DNA from: Pseudonocardia sp. ICBG1293
Lineage (GTDB): Bacteria; Actinomycetota; Actinomycetes; Mycobacteriales; Pseudonocardiaceae
Assembly: GCF_020131355.1 (NCBI RefSeq)
Contig: NZ_JAHLEL010000085.1
Coordinates: 62,001 to 126,000 of the forward strand
Direction of reading: 5' to 3'
Length of the DNA stretch: 64,000 bases
The translations under genes were made by a program, and so were the position numbers. The notes beneath the pieces are model-generated. The model made no database searches, was not told where the DNA came from, and saw only the letters and a list, made by a program, of their open reading frames with translations. Shown here piece by piece: positions 53,797 to 62,865 of the stretch (position 1 is its first letter; every line of letters starts with the position of its first letter).

Positions 53797-54357
53797 TCAC
53801 CTGTCCGTCGCGCAGGTCACTGTCCCGATCTTGGAGTACCCCGATGCTTTACCTCCGCTCGGGGTCTCGACGACAACCCACGACCTCCATGACACAAGCT
53901 TCGGGTTTAGGCAGATGACTCGCGCAACAGCGTGCTTACCGGCGCCGCCGCCAGGTCGGACCGTCTTTTTCCCGAGCCTGCCCTGGGAGCGGTAGATCCC
54001 GTCGCTGTAGAACGCCTGAAGCTGAATCGCGACCGTGCCACGCTCATCCGGACAGGTTCCACGCGTCCATGAACCGTGGCTGGACAACTCTCCGGACCCA
54101 TCACTAGAGAAGTGGGGACGGTCGGCGATCGCGTACGGGGCACAGGTTCGTGCATAGGCCGCCGTGGCCGGGTCAGTTGTGTCCTCCAGCACGAACATCT
54201 CCGGAATTTCGCCCGCCGGAGATGGTGTCGCTCCCGGCTCGGTTGTCTGGACCGGCGGCGGCTCTGCGGCCGCTGCCACTGGCGATGCTGCGGTGAGGGC
54301 AAGTAGCACGCCCGCTGCTAGGAGCCCTAGCCGCCTGCTGAGTGTCATGGAGGTCAA
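53797..54357 (-). CDS. Secreted protein of 186 residues, unknown function
   Basis: Signal peptide MTLSRRLGLLAAGVLLALTAASPVAAA, a proline/threonine-rich spacer, then a domain of about 120 residues with four cysteines (RTCAPYA, RGTCPDE, VICLNP, VTCATDR), probably forming two disulfides. Beta-rich motifs (VAIQLQAFYSDGIYRSQGRLG, SWVVVETPSGGKASGYSKIGTV) suggest a small extracellular fold. No family is recognised. It is cargo of the AICE, upstream of and coupled to the 127-residue protein. Confidence 0.65.
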   Translation of the reverse strand: MTSMTLSRRLGLLAAGVLLALTAASPVAAAAEPPPVQTTEPGATPSPAGEIPEMFVLEDTTDPATAAYARTCAPYAIADRPHFSSDGSGELSSHGSWTRGTCPDERGTVAIQLQAFYSDGIYRSQGRLGKKTVRPGGGAGKHAVARVICLNPKLVSWRSWVVVETPSGGKASGYSKIGTVTCATDR

Positions 54358-54551
54358 CGCCGGACGCCCTTTCGAGTTGGTCGTGGTCGGTCGTCGTCAC
54401 CCTATGTCGATCACCCGTCCGGCTGGTGCCTGCGACCGGGCGACGTCGGTGGCGGTCCGGCCGAGACCCGGCGTGCCGCCGGGAATGCCTCCGGCGGCCG
54501 GGCTCCGCCCGGACCCGGCACCGCTCGGAGATCAGGGGGAGTGCGGCGGGG

Positions 54552-54681
54552 CTGGTGATCTCCTCACGGCGCGCCGAGACGGCAACCAGACCGAGGGGTG
54601 GGGTGCAAGGCTGAACCCCGTGCCTTGCACCCCACCCCTCGGTCCGGCAGGGGTGAACCCGCGCCGCGAGGAGATCACCAG
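54552..54681. repeat. Nested 130-bp inverted repeat near the AICE right end
   Basis: Outer arms 54552-54572 and 54661-54681 pair over 21 bp with one mismatch. Inner arms 54591-54610 and 54623-54642 (CCGAGGGGTGGGGTGCAAGG) pair perfectly over 20 bp and extend further with one mismatch. It lies in about 470 bp without genes. It could be a replication or transfer origin, or a strong bidirectional terminator. Confidence 0.85.
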
Positions 54682-54760
54682 CAGGCCGGGCACGTGGGAA
54701 GAAGACACCCCAAGGGGGCTCGGTCGTGCAATGAGCGTGCGAGTACTGGCGGGGAACCAC

Positions 54761-54788
54761 GGTCACTCACGGTCACTCACGGTCAGTC
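54761..54788. repeat. Direct repeats GGTCACTCAC beside the middle att site
   Basis: Two perfect 10-bp copies and a third partial copy (GGTCAGTC), ending 40 bases before the att core. Spacing and position fit integrase or excisionase arm sites, or TraB-type recognition repeats. Confidence 0.55.
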
Positions 54789-54827
54789 GGCCGGCGCAGG
54801 TCGTGCAGGTGGGCAGGGCTTTGAACG

Positions 54828-54872
54828 CAGTCTTCCAAACTGGCTACGCGGGTTCGATTCCCGTCGCCCGCT
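54828..54872 (+). repeat. att core, second copy (junction between the two AICEs)
   Basis: Exact copy of the last 45 bases of tRNA-Gly without the 5' half, so it is not a functional tRNA. It marks the right end of copy 1 and the left end of copy 2. Confidence 0.9.
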
Positions 54873-55002
54873 CACACCGCACGACCGGCCGAAACACCAC
54901 CCCTAGTCGATCTTGAACAGGGGGCCGGTCGGGTCGTGCGACCGGTGTGCAAGGGGAGATCGAGTGGCCCCCGGGCCACCGGACATGAGGCAGTAAGGAG
55001 CC

Positions 55003-55317
55003 GTGCCGATACCTGACATCTTCTGGGCTGCCCTCGGTCGGACCTTTCGAAGGATCCGAGGCGGACCGGGGTTAAGGCCTCGAGGGTGGGCTCGCCTTGC
55101 GGGTGGTCAGGCCTTTGCGGCGTCGCGGGTCTGGATCGTCCTCCAGGAGGATGCTGACGCCTGTCGAATCCTCGGAGTGTTTCGCGATAGCGCGACTGCT
55201 GATGAATTTATGATGCGAAAAGGCCGAGACTTTCCTGAATCAACATTCTCCTGCGGTGAATATGAAATTGGGTGGACCGAAGATCAGGGGTCGTGGCGGT
55301 ATCGCGGCGCCGATTGA
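55003..55317 (+). CDS. Conserved AICE-end protein of 104 residues (copy 2)
   Basis: Identical in sequence to the protein at 42979-43293, with the same GTG start and AAGGAG site. Retention of an intact copy in both elements supports it as a real gene. Function unknown. Confidence 0.6.
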   Translation: MPIPDIFWAALGRTFRRIRGGPGLRPRGWARLAGGQAFAASRVWIVLQEDADACRILGVFRDSATADEFMMRKGRDFPESTFSCGEYEIGWTEDQGSWRYRGAD

Positions 55318-55384
55318 GGAGTTCTCGGTGGTGTGATGCATGCGTGCTCGGCGGGGGAAGTCCCCTGTTGGACTCCCTGACGGC

Positions 55385-56545
55385 TCAGTTGTCGTCGGTT
55401 GCTTCGGTGTCCTGGTCGGCTCGGGGGTGGCGTTCGCGGTCGACCAGTGCGGCGATCTGGGTGGCGATGCGGCGGTCGCGTTCGGTGGTGGCGTGTTGGT
55501 AGATCAGTGCGGCGCGCATGGTGCCGTGGCCCATGCGGTGCATGAGTTCGCGGGTGCTGGCGCCGGCGGTGGCGGCGAGATGGTTACCGGTATGGCGTAG
55601 GTCATGGAAGTGGAAGCCGGTGGGGAGCCCGGCCTTGGCCACGGTGGTGGGCCAGCCGGTCGCGCGGCCGAAGTTCCCGCGCCGCAGCATGCCGCCGCGC
55701 TGCCCGCAGAAGATCAGTCCGTCCGGCGAGGGGCTGGAGTAGGTGGCGGTGTGGGTGGCGAGGGTCTCGACGAGGAACGGTGGGAGTGCGATGGTGCGGA
55801 TTCCGGCGGCGGATTTGGGTGGGCCGGGGCGGAGGCCGCCTCGGCTGAGTTGGGCCAGGCGGCGTCGGACGTGGAGGGTGGCGGTGTCCAGGTCGAGGTC
55901 GCAGCGGCGTAGCCCGGCGAGTTCTCCCCAGCGCAGTCCGGTGAACGCTGCGGACAGGACCAGGGCGTGGAAGCGGGGTGGCATCGCGGCGGCGAGGTCG
56001 AAGACCTGGGTGATGGTGGCGGTGGGGCGTTCGGGGGTGCGGTGTTCCCCGGCGCCTTTGATGCGGCAGGGGTTACGTGTGATCCGGCCGTCGTCGACGG
56101 CGGTGGTGCAGATGGCGCGGACCAGGCGGTAGGCCTTCGCGGTGCGGTCTTCGGAACGGCCGGCGGCGAGCAGGGTGGTGCGCCAGGTGCGGATGACTGC
56201 GGTGGTCAGCTCGGCGAGGTCGACCGGGCCGAGGAACGGGTCGATGTGGTGGCGCCAGATGCTGCGGTACTCCTCGCGGGTGCGGGCGCTGAGGCGGTGT
56301 TCGGTGATCCACTGCTCCCCGAAGTCGTGGAAGGGCAGCTGGCCCAGGGCGGGGTCGAACCAGTCGCCGCGCAGGATGTCGCTTTCGACGAGGGTGAGCC
56401 ATTGGGCGGCGTCGCCTTTGCGGTCGAAGGTTCCCGGGGCGGTGCGGCGTTGCCCGCTGTTGGTGGGGTAGCTGGCCTGGTAGCGCCCGGAGGGCAGGCG
56501 GCGGATGGAGCCGAACCGGCGGCGCCTTGTCTTCTTCGTCATCAC
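55385..56545 (-). CDS. int: AICE tyrosine integrase (copy 2)
   Basis: 386 residues, identical to the integrase at 43361-44521, with all catalytic motifs (TGLRWGEL, HDLRHT, MGHGTMRAALIYQ). Two intact integrases beside three potential att sites (two visible) mean either element, or both together, could be excised. Confidence 0.93.
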   Translation of the reverse strand: MMTKKTRRRRFGSIRRLPSGRYQASYPTNSGQRRTAPGTFDRKGDAAQWLTLVESDILRGDWFDPALGQLPFHDFGEQWITEHRLSARTREEYRSIWRHHIDPFLGPVDLAELTTAVIRTWRTTLLAAGRSEDRTAKAYRLVRAICTTAVDDGRITRNPCRIKGAGEHRTPERPTATITQVFDLAAAMPPRFHALVLSAAFTGLRWGELAGLRRCDLDLDTATLHVRRRLAQLSRGGLRPGPPKSAAGIRTIALPPFLVETLATHTATYSSPSPDGLIFCGQRGGMLRRGNFGRATGWPTTVAKAGLPTGFHFHDLRHTGNHLAATAGASTRELMHRMGHGTMRAALIYQHATTERDRRIATQIAALVDRERHPRADQDTEATDDN

Positions 56546-56754
56546 CGCGCTCCTGGTCGGCGGGGGTGTACGCGGTGGGGGAACGGTTCGACCCGGTTTT
56601 GGGCGAGCCAGGCGTCGAGGTCGGTCACGGCGAAGCGCACATGCCGTCCGATGCGGTAGAACGCGATCCGTCGGGCTGCGACCAGGCGCCGTACGAAGCG
56701 TGGGGAGGTGTTCAGGTACTGGGCGGTCTCGGTCACGGTCAGGTACTGCGTCAT
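56542..56754 (-). CDS. xis: Excisionase (copy 2)
   Basis: 70 residues, identical to copy 1, with a MerR-type helix-turn-helix. Overlaps int by four bases. Confidence 0.9.
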   Translation of the reverse strand: MTQYLTVTETAQYLNTSPRFVRRLVAARRIAFYRIGRHVRFAVTDLDAWLAQNRVEPFPHRVHPRRPGAR

Positions 56755-56769
56755 CGTTGGCGGGCCTTG

Positions 56770-58446
56770 CTAGGCGGCCTGATCGACAGTTGCCGAACGA
56801 TCACCAGGTGGTGTGTTGCTGACGGCGCGGAGGGCGGCATCGTAGTCGGCGCGCCATCGTTGGCGTTGGTGGATCGCGTGCAGGAGCAGGACGGTGCGGG
56901 ACGGGACGTCGCTGTCGCCGGGTTGCGCGGGTTCCCAGTCGAAGGGGCCGTCATCGACCGGATAGGCGGGGGTGATCCCGGCCTGGTCGAGGAGTTGCCG
57001 AACAAAAGCTGTCCGGTCCGCACGGTGATCACCGAGGGACTTGTTGGACCATTTGCGGGAGACCAGGACGCGGCGTCCGGCGATGCCGAGGTGTTCGGGC
57101 TTGTGTGCTTTGCCGGTGCAGTGCCCGGGGGTCATCTCCGGGCGGGCGCCCTTCGGTTGGATGCCGTAGAGCAGCCAGATCGGGCAGCGCGGCGAACACG
57201 GGGTCTGTGCCAACTCGGCGGCGAGGCGGCGGGCGTGCTCCCGCTGACGAGACGTCGCGGACTCGTCGAGTCCGGCGGCCTGACCGACACTTTTGGTCAA
57301 ATATTTGGTGAGGTAGCCGATGTGGCGTCCGGCTTCTTCGGTGCCGCCGAGGATGCCCTTCACATGCACCTGCGGGCCGAAGACCACGGTGTGGGCGGGC
57401 GTGGTGAGCGTGTCGGGGTCGGTGGCCTCGTCCCAGGTGGGCAGGGGCTCGCGGGTGTCGGGGTCGACGAAGGCTTTCTGTCGGTGGTCCCAGCGGGGGA
57501 GCTTCTCCCCGGTGTAGACGATCTCGTTGTGGGTGGGCCACCAGACCTGGTGGTAGGTGGCGGCGGTGATCGCGCGCAGTTCGGTGCGGGGGATGGTGCC
57601 CCGGATCGCGGCGTGGAAGTGCGGGGCGCCGCGTTTCTGGGGTTCCACGGTGCCGAAGTACTGCACGTCCCAGCCGACACACCGGCGGGTGTTCTGCCAG
57701 AACCGGTCCAGCAGCCTCGGGAAGTGGATCGCATCCCGGGCGGCGCGGCGGTAGTCGTAGGTATCGGGGTCCAGAGCGGCGCCGTGGCCGTCGACACGGC
57801 CGTAGGTGTCCAGGGTCAAGGTGAGGAAGGTCGAGGGCCGGTACTTGCCGCCGAACACCCGTCCGATCGTGCGGTCGGCCACCGGGCGCCGGGGAAGATT
57901 CGGGGCGTCCTGACGACGACGGGTAGTACGGCGGACAGTCTGGGGTCGCGGGTCGAGCGGTGCCAACCGTCCCCGGACACCGAGGGCTCGTAGCTCGGTG
58001 TCGATGTCCTCGACGATCTCGCGGATCTCGGCGCACTCAGCATCATCACCGGCGGCGAGGGAATCGGTGTAGGCGACGTGGAAGTCCGCGCGGGCGGCCA
58101 TCAACTCCTTCTGCGCGGTAGTGGGATCAGCAGGGGTGACGGCGGGTTCGGTAGACAGGTGCCAGCCTTCGCGGCACTGGGTCATCCGCAGCCGTCGGGC
58201 CTTCTCCGCGCACGGGCGGCACTGGTCTTCCCGCGTTGACCCACACGGCACCGGCACCACATCGACCCGACCACTGGACTGGTCGATCCGGCGCATCGCC
58301 AGCGGACGCACACACACCCCGTGGTCCTCAGCCAGTTGGACCGCGACGTCGTCGGACAGGGCCAGCATCGCCTTCTGGACGCGGCTGAGCGTGTCCTGGT
58401 CGATCGGCTCCCGCCCCGTCGCGCTGTCGGTGTCGGCGTTGGTCAT
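56770..58446 (-). CDS. repSA: RepSA-like replication initiator (copy 2)
   Basis: 558 residues, identical to copy 1, with the HFH metal motif in GAPHFHAAIRG. Its ATG overlaps the stop of the 3' traSA fragment. With two intact initiators, each excised circle could replicate by itself. Confidence 0.92.
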   Translation of the reverse strand: MTNADTDSATGREPIDQDTLSRVQKAMLALSDDVAVQLAEDHGVCVRPLAMRRIDQSSGRVDVVPVPCGSTREDQCRPCAEKARRLRMTQCREGWHLSTEPAVTPADPTTAQKELMAARADFHVAYTDSLAAGDDAECAEIREIVEDIDTELRALGVRGRLAPLDPRPQTVRRTTRRRQDAPNLPRRPVADRTIGRVFGGKYRPSTFLTLTLDTYGRVDGHGAALDPDTYDYRRAARDAIHFPRLLDRFWQNTRRCVGWDVQYFGTVEPQKRGAPHFHAAIRGTIPRTELRAITAATYHQVWWPTHNEIVYTGEKLPRWDHRQKAFVDPDTREPLPTWDEATDPDTLTTPAHTVVFGPQVHVKGILGGTEEAGRHIGYLTKYLTKSVGQAAGLDESATSRQREHARRLAAELAQTPCSPRCPIWLLYGIQPKGARPEMTPGHCTGKAHKPEHLGIAGRRVLVSRKWSNKSLGDHRADRTAFVRQLLDQAGITPAYPVDDGPFDWEPAQPGDSDVPSRTVLLLHAIHQRQRWRADYDAALRAVSNTPPGDRSATVDQAA

Positions 58447-58677
58447 GCTGCATCCCCGATCTCGCGGTGGTTGACGGTCGGGTCGGGCAGGGCCAGCACC
58501 GGCGCCACCCCGGTCCCCGACACGGTGCGGGTGACGAAGACCTCCAGGTCTTTCACCGCGCCGTCAGACACCCACCCGGCCCGGACACGCAGGGGTTCAC
58601 GGATGCCGTCGCCGAACAGATAGCCGACCCCGGCCTCGTCTTCACCGATCCGGTTGGCCCACGCACCCCGCTCATAA

Positions 58678-58798
58678 GAGGTCGTTTCAGAACGACTTGT
58701 CGAGTTTCCATTGACCCCTCGACGACAGATCAAACGGCAGGTCAGATAGCCGCTTGTCGTCTACAACAGACACGTCGACCTCGTTCTGAAATGACCTC
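58678..58798 (+). mobile_element. MITE copy 5 (121 bp), left end of the stack in AICE copy 2
   Basis: Flanked by TAA at 58675-58677 and 58799-58801. Corresponds to MITE copy 3 of the first AICE. Confidence 0.9.
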
Positions 58799-58869
58799 TA
58801 AGAGGTCGTTTCAGAAGTCGGCGTGTCGGTCCTGTGTGGATCGGCGCTGGTAGCTGATCATGTCCGGTC

Positions 58870-59715
58870 GTGGCGCGGCGATCTTGTGTCGAGCGATTGG
58901 TGAGCGACGAGCTGTGGGCGCTGGTGGAGCCGCTGCTGCCCAAGCCGCGCAAGCACAAGCGGGGACGGACAGGCCGTCCGCGGGTGCCGGATCGGGCCGC
59001 TCTGGCCGGGATCGTGTTCGTGCTCAAGACCGGGATCAGCTGGAACGCGCTGCCCGCCGAGCTCGGCTGTGGGTCCGGAGTGACCTGCTGGCGGCGGCTA
59101 CGGCAGTGGCAGCAGGCCGGGGTCTGGGCCCAGCTGCACCGGGTGATGCTCGACCGCCTCGCCCAGCAGGGCCTGCTGGACTGGTCGCGGGCGGCGGTGG
59201 ACAGCGTGAGCGTGCGGGCCAAGCGCCGCGGCGAGGCCACCGGGCCCTCGCCGACCGATCGCGGGAAGGCGGGCAGCAAGTACCACGTGCTCTGCGACCG
59301 AGGCGGGCTCCCGCTGCATGCGCTGGTCACCGGGGCGAACACCCACGACAGTCGGATGCTCGCCCCGCTGCTGGACACCAACCCCGGCGTCCGCGAACGG
59401 GCGGGACAGCCGGGGCGTCCGCGACGTCGGCCGGACAAGGTGCACGCCGACAAGGGCTACGACTATCCCCGCTGCCGCCGCTACCTGAGTGGGCGTGGGA
59501 TCGGGGTGCGGATCGCCCGGCGCGGGATCGAGGACTCCACCCGGCTCGGGCGGGTCCGCTGGGTCGTCGAGCGCACCATGTCCTGGCTGCTGGACTTCCG
59601 CCGCCTCGCGCTGCGCTACGACCGCGCCGAATCCACGATCACCGCGCTGTTATCGCTGGCCTGCGCCCTGATCTGCCACCGCCGCCTCACCAAGCCGAAG
59701 CCGAAGCCGAAGTGA
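58870..59715 (+). CDS. IS5-family transposase of element A
   Basis: 281 residues from a GTG. DUF4096-type N-terminus (LVSDELWALVEPLLPKPRKHKRGRTGRPRVPDRAALAGIVFVLKTGISWNALPAELG in outline). DDE residues sit in AAVDSVSVRAKRRG, HADKGYDYPRCRRYL and RWVVERTMSWLLDFRRLALRYDR. Single uninterrupted ORF, apparently intact. Because the MITE ends match this element's ends, it is the best candidate for mobilising the six MITEs in trans. Confidence 0.92.
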   Translation: MARRSCVERLVSDELWALVEPLLPKPRKHKRGRTGRPRVPDRAALAGIVFVLKTGISWNALPAELGCGSGVTCWRRLRQWQQAGVWAQLHRVMLDRLAQQGLLDWSRAAVDSVSVRAKRRGEATGPSPTDRGKAGSKYHVLCDRGGLPLHALVTGANTHDSRMLAPLLDTNPGVRERAGQPGRPRRRPDKVHADKGYDYPRCRRYLSGRGIGVRIARRGIEDSTRLGRVRWVVERTMSWLLDFRRLALRYDRAESTITALLSLACALICHRRLTKPKPKPK

Positions 59716-59746
59716 TGGTCGACCCAGCCCTCGCTGAGGCACTCGC

Positions 59747-60340
59747 CTACGAGGTCGGGGCCAGCGGCCGCCAGGCCAGCCACTCCAAGGCCCGGTCGGC
59801 CTCGTCAGGGTCGAAGCGGTGCGGGTCGAACGGCCCGCCCGCCCACTCCAGGCGCTCGGCGCGGTCGGGATGGTCAGGGTCGGCGAGCACGGCCTGGAAG
59901 TCCTCATACCCCCCGATCCCGCCGACGTCCTCGGGCGGGCACGCCCCCTGCCCGGCGACGCATCGCGGATAGCACACTCCCGGCTCGACGGCCGCGACCG
60001 CCTCGACGGTGATCTCGTGGGCCCAGTTGTCACCGAAGTCGTAGACGTAACCGAACCGGTCACCAGCCTTGACCAGCCGAAACAGCTTCTCTTTCGTCTC
60101 GTCGGCGACATCCTGTCCGGGCCAGTCCGGGTCTGGGATCCCGTAGCGGCGCCCGACGATCTCGAACTCGTGCAGATGAGAGTTCGTCCAGCCCATCACT
60201 GACTGCACCACCTCGTGTAACACCGCCAAGTCGACCTCGCCCGGCACCTGCACCCGACGCCGGACCGCCGGCACCACCTCGGTCAGGACGATCTCCAACT
60301 CGAAAATCTTCGTCTTCTCAGACACACGAGGCGCGACCAT
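59747..60340 (-). CDS. pRiA4b ORF-3-like protein, passenger of IS5-family element A
   Basis: 197 residues. The pRiA4b ORF-3 fold is recognisable from FELEIVLTEVVPAVRRRVQVPGEVDLAVLHEVVQSVMGWTNSHLHEFEI in outline, KLFRLVKAGDRFGYVYDFGDNWAHEITVE, and the cysteine/proline segment CYPRCVAGQGACPPEDVGGIGGYEDF. The family is common on plasmids and mobile DNA and has no established function. It is convergent with the transposase (31 bases between stops) and lies inside the inverted repeats, so it moves with the element. Confidence 0.87.
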   Translation of the reverse strand: MVAPRVSEKTKIFELEIVLTEVVPAVRRRVQVPGEVDLAVLHEVVQSVMGWTNSHLHEFEIVGRRYGIPDPDWPGQDVADETKEKLFRLVKAGDRFGYVYDFGDNWAHEITVEAVAAVEPGVCYPRCVAGQGACPPEDVGGIGGYEDFQAVLADPDHPDRAERLEWAGGPFDPHRFDPDEADRALEWLAWRPLAPTS

Positions 60341-60407
60341 CAGCCGATGCTGCCAGCCCCGCCGTCACCGGCAGAACCGGGCCCACCACTTCTGAAACGA
60401 CGTCTTA

Positions 60408-61387
60408 GAGGTCGCGCGGATTGGTTGGTGATCATGGACGTCGTGCAGGTCGGGCGTTCCAGCGGTGTGTGGTCCAGGCCTGCCGAATCAAGCTACGGAG
60501 TGTGACGATCGTGTCGGCGAGGTCGAAGAACGCGTCGACGACGATTTCTCGTCGTTCGTAGCAGCGCTGCAGCCGGTTGAAGCTGTTGTGCCAAGCGTTG
60601 GTCCGCTCGACGTGCCAGCGGCGGGTGGCCTGGATCGGCGCTTTCTCACCCTTGTGCGCGATCTCGCCGTGCAGGCCTCGTTCGGCCAGCGTGTCGCGGG
60701 TCTTGCCGGAGTCATAGCCGGCGTCGAGGTGCACGGTGATGTCGTCGGGCAGCGGGCCGAGAGCATCGAGGCGGTCGAGGGTGGGGCCCAGTAGCGGGGA
60801 GTCGTGCCGGTTGGCTCCGGCCAGGACTCGGCCCAGCGGGATGCCGTATCCCTCGACGAGCACCGAACGTTTCATACCCTGTTTGCGCCGGTCCACCGGC
60901 GACGGACCGGCGACCTCGCCGCCGCCGGGGGCCTTGGTGATGGCGCCATCGACGGCGATGTCGTGCAGCAGCAGACCGACGATGCGGTCGTAGGCGTCCA
61001 GGACGATCCGACGCAGCTGGGCGAAGACCCCGAGCCTGATCCACTCGTCACGACGATCGCGGATGGTGGTCGCCGAGCAGGTGCTGTCAGCGATGCCCTC
61101 ATACGAGCAGCCGAACCGCAGTACCTGCAGGAGCTTGTCGAACACGATCCGATCCGCGATCCGGCGGCGATGGCAGCCCAGCGGATGGGTGGGATCGAAC
61201 TCGTCTCGATGAGGCAGCAGCGCGGTGAACTGGTCCCACAACGGCTCGGTCAGCCATGATGGCAGGGTGGGCACGCGGCCTCCAGACGATCACGAAGCGT
61301 AGATAACTTCATGATCGGCAGGCCCGTACCCGCCCTCGCCCCCAGACACTCGACCGCGGCCAAGCTGTGACCAATCCGCGCGACCTC
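60408..61387 (-). mobile_element. IS5-family element B (980 bp), in AICE copy 2
   Basis: Same 18-bp perfect inverted repeats as 46778-47757. Flanked by TTA (60405-60407) on the left and TAA (61388-61390) on the right, both shared with neighbouring elements. Confidence 0.92.
60432..61274 (-). CDS. IS5-family transposase of element B (copy 2)
   Basis: 280 residues, identical to 46802-47644, with the same DDE motifs (AVDGAITK, LDAGYDSGKTRD, HVERTNAW). Intact. It is now enclosed between element A and an inverted MITE. Confidence 0.92.
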   Translation of the reverse strand: MPTLPSWLTEPLWDQFTALLPHRDEFDPTHPLGCHRRRIADRIVFDKLLQVLRFGCSYEGIADSTCSATTIRDRRDEWIRLGVFAQLRRIVLDAYDRIVGLLLHDIAVDGAITKAPGGGEVAGPSPVDRRKQGMKRSVLVEGYGIPLGRVLAGANRHDSPLLGPTLDRLDALGPLPDDITVHLDAGYDSGKTRDTLAERGLHGEIAHKGEKAPIQATRRWHVERTNAWHNSFNRLQRCYERREIVVDAFFDLADTIVTLRSLIRQAWTTHRWNARPARRP

Positions 61388-61390
61388 TAA

Positions 61391-61511
61391 GAGGTCATTT
61401 CAGAACGAGGTCGACGTGTCTGTTGTAGACGACAAGCGGCTATCTGACCTGCCGTTTGATCTGTCGTCGAGGGGTCAATGGAAACTCGACAAGTCGTTCT
61501 GAAACGACCTC
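61391..61511 (-). mobile_element. MITE copy 6 (121 bp), right end of the stack in AICE copy 2
   Basis: Inverted relative to copy 5, flanked by TAA at 61388-61390 and 61512-61514. Absent from the corresponding place in AICE copy 1. Confidence 0.9.
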
Positions 61512-62865
61512 TAAGCCTGATCGCCGAGCACCATCGACACATGGCTCTTGGAGGCGACGCGCAGGCAGATCCGGCGGGGGAACAACTCCCGCACCGGGAC
61601 GGTGTCCTTCGTCGGTTCCTGGACATAGCCGCGCACGGTGTAGCCCAGGGCGCGGCCCTGGGTGGTCAACAAGGCGACGCGGTCGGTGATCGCCTCGCGG
61701 GTCTTGCGGTCCCCGCCGTAACGCAGCAGGGCACCGATCTCGTCGAACTCCACAATCTCCAACGGCGTCTCCGTGGTGATCGGGACCAGTCGGGTCGCCC
61801 CGGCGTGCTCGCGCTTGCGGGCCTCCATGCTCTCGACAAGATCATCGAGGAGGGCGAGGGCGTCGCGGGAGGTGACGGCGTAGCGGTGGAACACCGCTCG
61901 CCCGTAGGCCAACTCCATGCCTTTCGGGTCGATCCCGTTGACCCGGACCAGGCCGTCACGGATCGCCGGGGCCACCGACACCAGCGGCGCCCACATCAGC
62001 GACCCCTTGCCCGCGCCGGTGGCCCCCGCGGCCAGGGTGTGCCCGCCGATCAGCGACTGGTGCCAGTCGGTGCCGTACTCGGTACGACCCGACCACACCC
62101 GCGACAAGTCCACCGCCAACCCGTCCAGATCAGATACAGCGCCGAGACTCGGGGCGCGGACGACCCCGGACAGCAGGTTGCGGCGCTGGAAATCGATCGA
62201 CACCACATTCGGTGCGAGTTCGCGGACCTGACAACGCTGCACCCCCCGTGCCACGGCCAGGGCACGGGTGGCGGTGTCGAAGGACTCCGGGGTTTGCCCC
62301 GGCACCAGCCGGACCCGGACCTCGTCCCACGACGGCCCCGAGCGCACCCCGAGGATCCGGGGAAGCTGATCGGCCACCGGCCGCGACCGGGACAGGGCCG
62401 GGGTACGACGCAACAGATTCACCGCCGCGATCGGTGCCCCCACCCGGTCGGGGACCGTGAGGTTGCAGGAGCGCAGCCAGCGGGGCATCCGAGGCGCATA
62501 GACCGTCCAGCGCAGCCACCAGGCACGAAGGCGCTGCCCGGCATAGCGATCGAACGACACCACCGACAACCACCGCCACACCCCCAGCGCGACAGCGACC
62601 GCCGCGATGGTGATCACGAGTGAGGGCCACCCGAGCAGCGAGCACCACACCACAGCGGCCGCAGCGGTGATCGTGGTGCGCCAATGCCGAACCACCCACA
62701 CGCTGACGATCACGGCGATCTTGCAGGTCAGCCACACCGTGACGAACACGACCGCGACCGTGGCCAGGGTCTCGGCGATCCGGCCGAGGAACTGCCCCAG
62801 CCAATGCAACGCGGCCAGCACCAGCACCGTCGCCAGACCGGCAACAACGAGAGAACCTGTCGTGC

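Larger units (their letters stand above)
42804..54827. mobile_element. AICE (pSAM2-like integrative and conjugative element), copy 1, 12,024 bp
   Basis: Bounded by exact 45-bp att repeats 12,024 bp apart. Content is typical of actinomycete integrative and conjugative elements: tyrosine integrase, excisionase, RepSA rolling-circle initiator, FtsK/TraB-like transfer protein, Pra activator and a GntR-type regulator. It also carries an IS5-family element, an IS630 copy and two MITEs. The transfer gene is split, so conjugative spread is probably lost while excision and replication genes look intact. Confidence 0.9.
58802..60404 (+). mobile_element. IS5-family element A (1,603 bp) with passenger gene; likely parent of the MITEs
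   Basis: Left end GAGGTCGTTTCAGAAGT, right end complement GACGTCGTTTCAGAAGT (one mismatch). The first 15 bases of the left end equal the MITE left end. Flanks are TAA on the left and TTA on the right, so the target duplication is not simple. It contains a transposase on + and a convergent accessory gene on -. Confidence 0.85.

Noticed and set aside
54828..54872. A second tRNA-Gly gene at the middle att site
   Set aside because: Only the 3' 45 bases match; the acceptor 5' strand and D arm are missing, as expected for an attachment-site repeat.
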